Assembly: GCA_002029975.1 (NCBI GenBank)
Contig: LQBE01000015.1
Location: 77,008 to 141,007, forward strand
DNA from: a delta proteobacterium ML8_F1
GTDB lineage: Bacteria > Bacillota > Clostridia > Peptostreptococcales > Acidaminobacteraceae
Direction: 5' to 3'
Length of the DNA: 64,000 nucleotides
This document shows positions 62,248 through 64,000 of the stretch, piece by piece. Position 1 is the stretch's first letter, and every line of letters starts with the position of its first letter. The notes beneath the pieces are model-generated. The model worked only from the letters and a program-made list of their open reading frames with translations, made no database searches and was not told where the DNA came from. Made by a program: the position numbers and the translations under genes.

Positions 62248-63914
62248 AAACCGATGTTCAAATTGCACAGGAAGCGAAAATGAAACCCATTGTAGAGGTG
62301 GCTTCAAAACTGGGTATCGATGAAGATCAACTGGAACTCTATGGAAAATACAAGGCGAAAATCAGCCTGGATGTCATGAAGAACGCCCAGGACAAACCCG
62401 ATGGCAAGTTGATTCTGGTGACAGCCATCACGCCTACAGCAGCCGGTGAGGGAAAAACCACTACCAATGTCGGTCTGAGCATGGGACTCAATGCCATCGG
62501 AAAGAAAGCCATTACAACCTTGAGAGAGCCCTCTCTGGGTCCCTGCTTTGGGGTCAAGGGCGGCGCTGCAGGGGGCGGGTACGCCCAGGTGGTTCCCATG
62601 GACGATATCAACCTTCACTTCACCGGAGACATCCACGCCATCACGACAGCCAATAATCTCTTGGCGGCTCTGATTGACAACCATCTTCACCAGGGCAATG
62701 CCCTGGGCATTGATCCCAAGCGGATTGTCTGGAGAAGGGTACTGGACATGAATGACCGCGCCCTGAGGGAGATTACCGTGGGGCTGGGCCCCAAGGGCAA
62801 CGGAGTGACCCGGGTGGATGGATTTGATATTTCAGTGGCTTCAGAAATCATGGCCATCCTGTGTCTTGCCATGGACATGAAGGATTTGAAGGAACGCCTG
62901 TCCAGAATGATTGTGGCCTACAACTACAGCAACGAACCGGTGACAGCCGGTGACTTGGGGGCGACGGGTTCTCTGGCCCTGCTGCTGAAGGACGCCATTA
63001 TGCCCAACCTTGTACAAACCCTGGAAAACACCCCTGCAATCATTCATGGGGGTCCCTTTGCCAATATCGCCCATGGAGCCAATTCAGTCATAGCGACGAA
63101 AACCGCACTGAAAATTGCGGATTACGTAGTCACCGAGGCCGGCTTTGGAGCGGATCTCGGCGCTGAAAAATTCTTCAATATCAAATCCAGATTTGCAGGG
63201 CTGACTCCCAATGCTGTGGTCATTGTGGCGACGGTCAGAGCGCTCAAGAATCACGGAGGCGTGCCGAAGGCGGAGCTTGGCCAGGAAAATCTCAAGGCCC
63301 TGGCTGACGGTTTCGAAAACCTGGAAAAGCAGGTCGAGAACATCGGGAAATTCGGGGTGCCGGCAGTGGTGGCTCTCAATGCCTTCCCGACGGATACGGA
63401 TGCCGAGCTCAAGTATGTCACAGACCAGTGTCACAGACTCGGGGTGGACATGGTGCTTTCAGAGGTCTGGGCGAAGGGCGGAGAAGGCGGCAGGGCTCTG
63501 GCCGAAAAAGTCGTTGAAATCGTTGAAAATGCGCCCAACAATTTCAAATACCTCTACGATGTACAAATGAGCATCCAGGAAAAGATTGAAACCATAGCCA
63601 AAGAAATCTACGGCGCTGACGGCGTTGATTTTTCGGGAGCGGCTCTGAAGGAAATTGCAAAATACGAAAAATTCGGACTGGATAAAATGCCGATCTGCAT
63701 GGCCAAGACCCAGTACTCCCTGTCGGATGACCCCAAGAAGCTGGGAAGACCGAGGGGGTTCAAAATCAGTATAAAAAGCATCCGGGTTTCCGCAGGTGCC
63801 GGATTCCTGGTGGCTCTTGCCGGCGACATTATGACCATGCCGGGTCTGCCCAAGGTGCCGGCAGCCAACAGCATGGATATTCTTGAAGACGGAGAAATCG
63901 TCGGATTGTTCTAA
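62244..63914 (+). CDS. fhs: formate-tetrahydrofolate ligase
   Basis: 556 residues. ATP-dependent joining of formate and tetrahydrofolate, or the reverse to gain ATP. The P-loop is [19 protein letters not shown]; then [24 protein letters not shown], split across RNA-like conserved GG runs, [29 protein letters not shown] and [13 protein letters not shown] near the end. GGGGAG lies before the ATG. With gcv genes and folD it makes a route from glycine to formate with ATP, or the reverse. After it only 86 bases remain in the window. Confidence 0.97.
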   Translation: MKTDVQIAQEAKMKPIVEVASKLGIDEDQLELYGKYKAKISLDVMKNAQDKPDGKLILVTAITPTAAGEGKTTTNVGLSMGLNAIGKKAITTLREPSLGPCFGVKGGAAGGGYAQVVPMDDINLHFTGDIHAITTANNLLAALIDNHLHQGNALGIDPKRIVWRRVLDMNDRALREITVGLGPKGNGVTRVDGFDISVASEIMAILCLAMDMKDLKERLSRMIVAYNYSNEPVTAGDLGATGSLALLLKDAIMPNLVQTLENTPAIIHGGPFANIAHGANSVIATKTALKIADYVVTEAGFGADLGAEKFFNIKSRFAGLTPNAVVIVATVRALKNHGGVPKAELGQENLKALADGFENLEKQVENIGKFGVPAVVALNAFPTDTDAELKYVTDQCHRLGVDMVLSEVWAKGGEGGRALAEKVVEIVENAPNNFKYLYDVQMSIQEKIETIAKEIYGADGVDFSGAALKEIAKYEKFGLDKMPICMAKTQYSLSDDPKKLGRPRGFKISIKSIRVSAGAGFLVALAGDIMTMPGLPKVPAANSMDILEDGEIVGLF

Positions 63915-63924
63915 AACCACTGAA

Positions 63925-63945
63925 AGACTAGAATCAGACTAGAAT
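63925..63945 (+). repeat. short direct repeat at the window end
   Basis: AGACTAGAAT occurs twice (63925-63934 and 63936-63945), one helical turn apart, followed by TTTTTT. It could be part of a regulatory site of the next gene outside the window. The last 50 bases are AT-rich with no gene visible. Confidence 0.4.
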
Positions 63946-64000
63946 TTTTTCGCTGAATTGTAAAATGAAGTTGAACTAATTAAAAATCCATAGAGGGCCA

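Noticed and set aside
1..64000. CRISPR arrays, insertion sequences, prophage genes, defence systems
   Set aside because: No repeat-spacer pattern, transposase, integrase, phage structural gene or known defence gene was seen; all long frames fit housekeeping or metabolic families.

Overview
The window reads as a contiguous chromosomal segment of an anaerobic Gram-positive bacterium, most likely class Clostridia (Firmicutes). The evidence is the strong Shine-Dalgarno sequences, frequent TTG and GTG starts, SLH-domain surface protein, glycine riboswitches, split GcvPA/GcvPB glycine dehydrogenase, formate-tetrahydrofolate ligase, citramalate synthase, family 4 uracil-DNA glycosylase and several DegV proteins. 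Genus cannot be read from the sequence. There is no phage, insertion sequence, CRISPR array or rRNA. One tRNA gene is present.

Layout. 1-4694: end of cimA, then leuC-leuD-leuB-ilvD (isoleucine/leucine synthesis), closed by a strong terminator. 4726-6616: a GAF/PucR-type regulator. 6670-12588: an aromatic amino acid operon (aroF, tyrA, aroA, aroC, pheA) behind a long leader that encodes a Phe/Tyr-rich peptide and an attenuator. 12590-17460 (minus): a permease and three M20 hydrolases. 17751-22893: ppx-like gene, ppk and ppx. 22933-23130: tRNA-Leu(CAG) with its own promoter and terminator. 23271-26930: putP, a uracil-DNA glycosylase and a GPH sugar symporter. 26971-27723: NYN/OST-HTH protein. 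27727-29644: a single-aptamer glycine riboswitch controlling an ACT protein and a UPF0210 protein. 29781-32258: an 8-oxoguanine deaminase and a corA interrupted by one in-frame TGA. 32261-38089 (minus): HTH regulator with an operator-like palindrome, satP, glpK, proC and degV. 38159-44943: SLH/MORN/transglutaminase protein, DUF4153 protein, degV, a PLP racemase and an acyltransferase with a zinc ribbon. 45149-53431: GltS-like carrier, ferredoxin-type membrane protein, PC4 protein, photolyase, two small membrane proteins, a DhaL-DegV fusion, YjbQ, DsrE-like and MsrA-like proteins. 53497-56653: speA-speE-speB. 56743-63914: tandem glycine riboswitch, gcvT-gcvH-gcvPA-gcvPB, folD and fhs.

How the parts fit. 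The first operon supplies 2-oxobutyrate through citramalate as well as leucine. The aro operon carries the shared chorismate pathway ends plus both the Tyr and Phe branches, and its leader senses just those two amino acids. Glycine is sensed twice: once before the glycine cleavage and C1-folate genes, and once before two genes of unsettled function. The polyamine genes give the arginine to agmatine to putrescine to spermidine route.

The most notable points are the aromatic attenuator (with a traceable antiterminator), the glycine riboswitch in front of the ACT/UPF0210 pair, the degenerate Ppx paired with a canonical one around ppk, the promoter-overlapping palindrome of the HTH gene, and the nonsense codon in corA.
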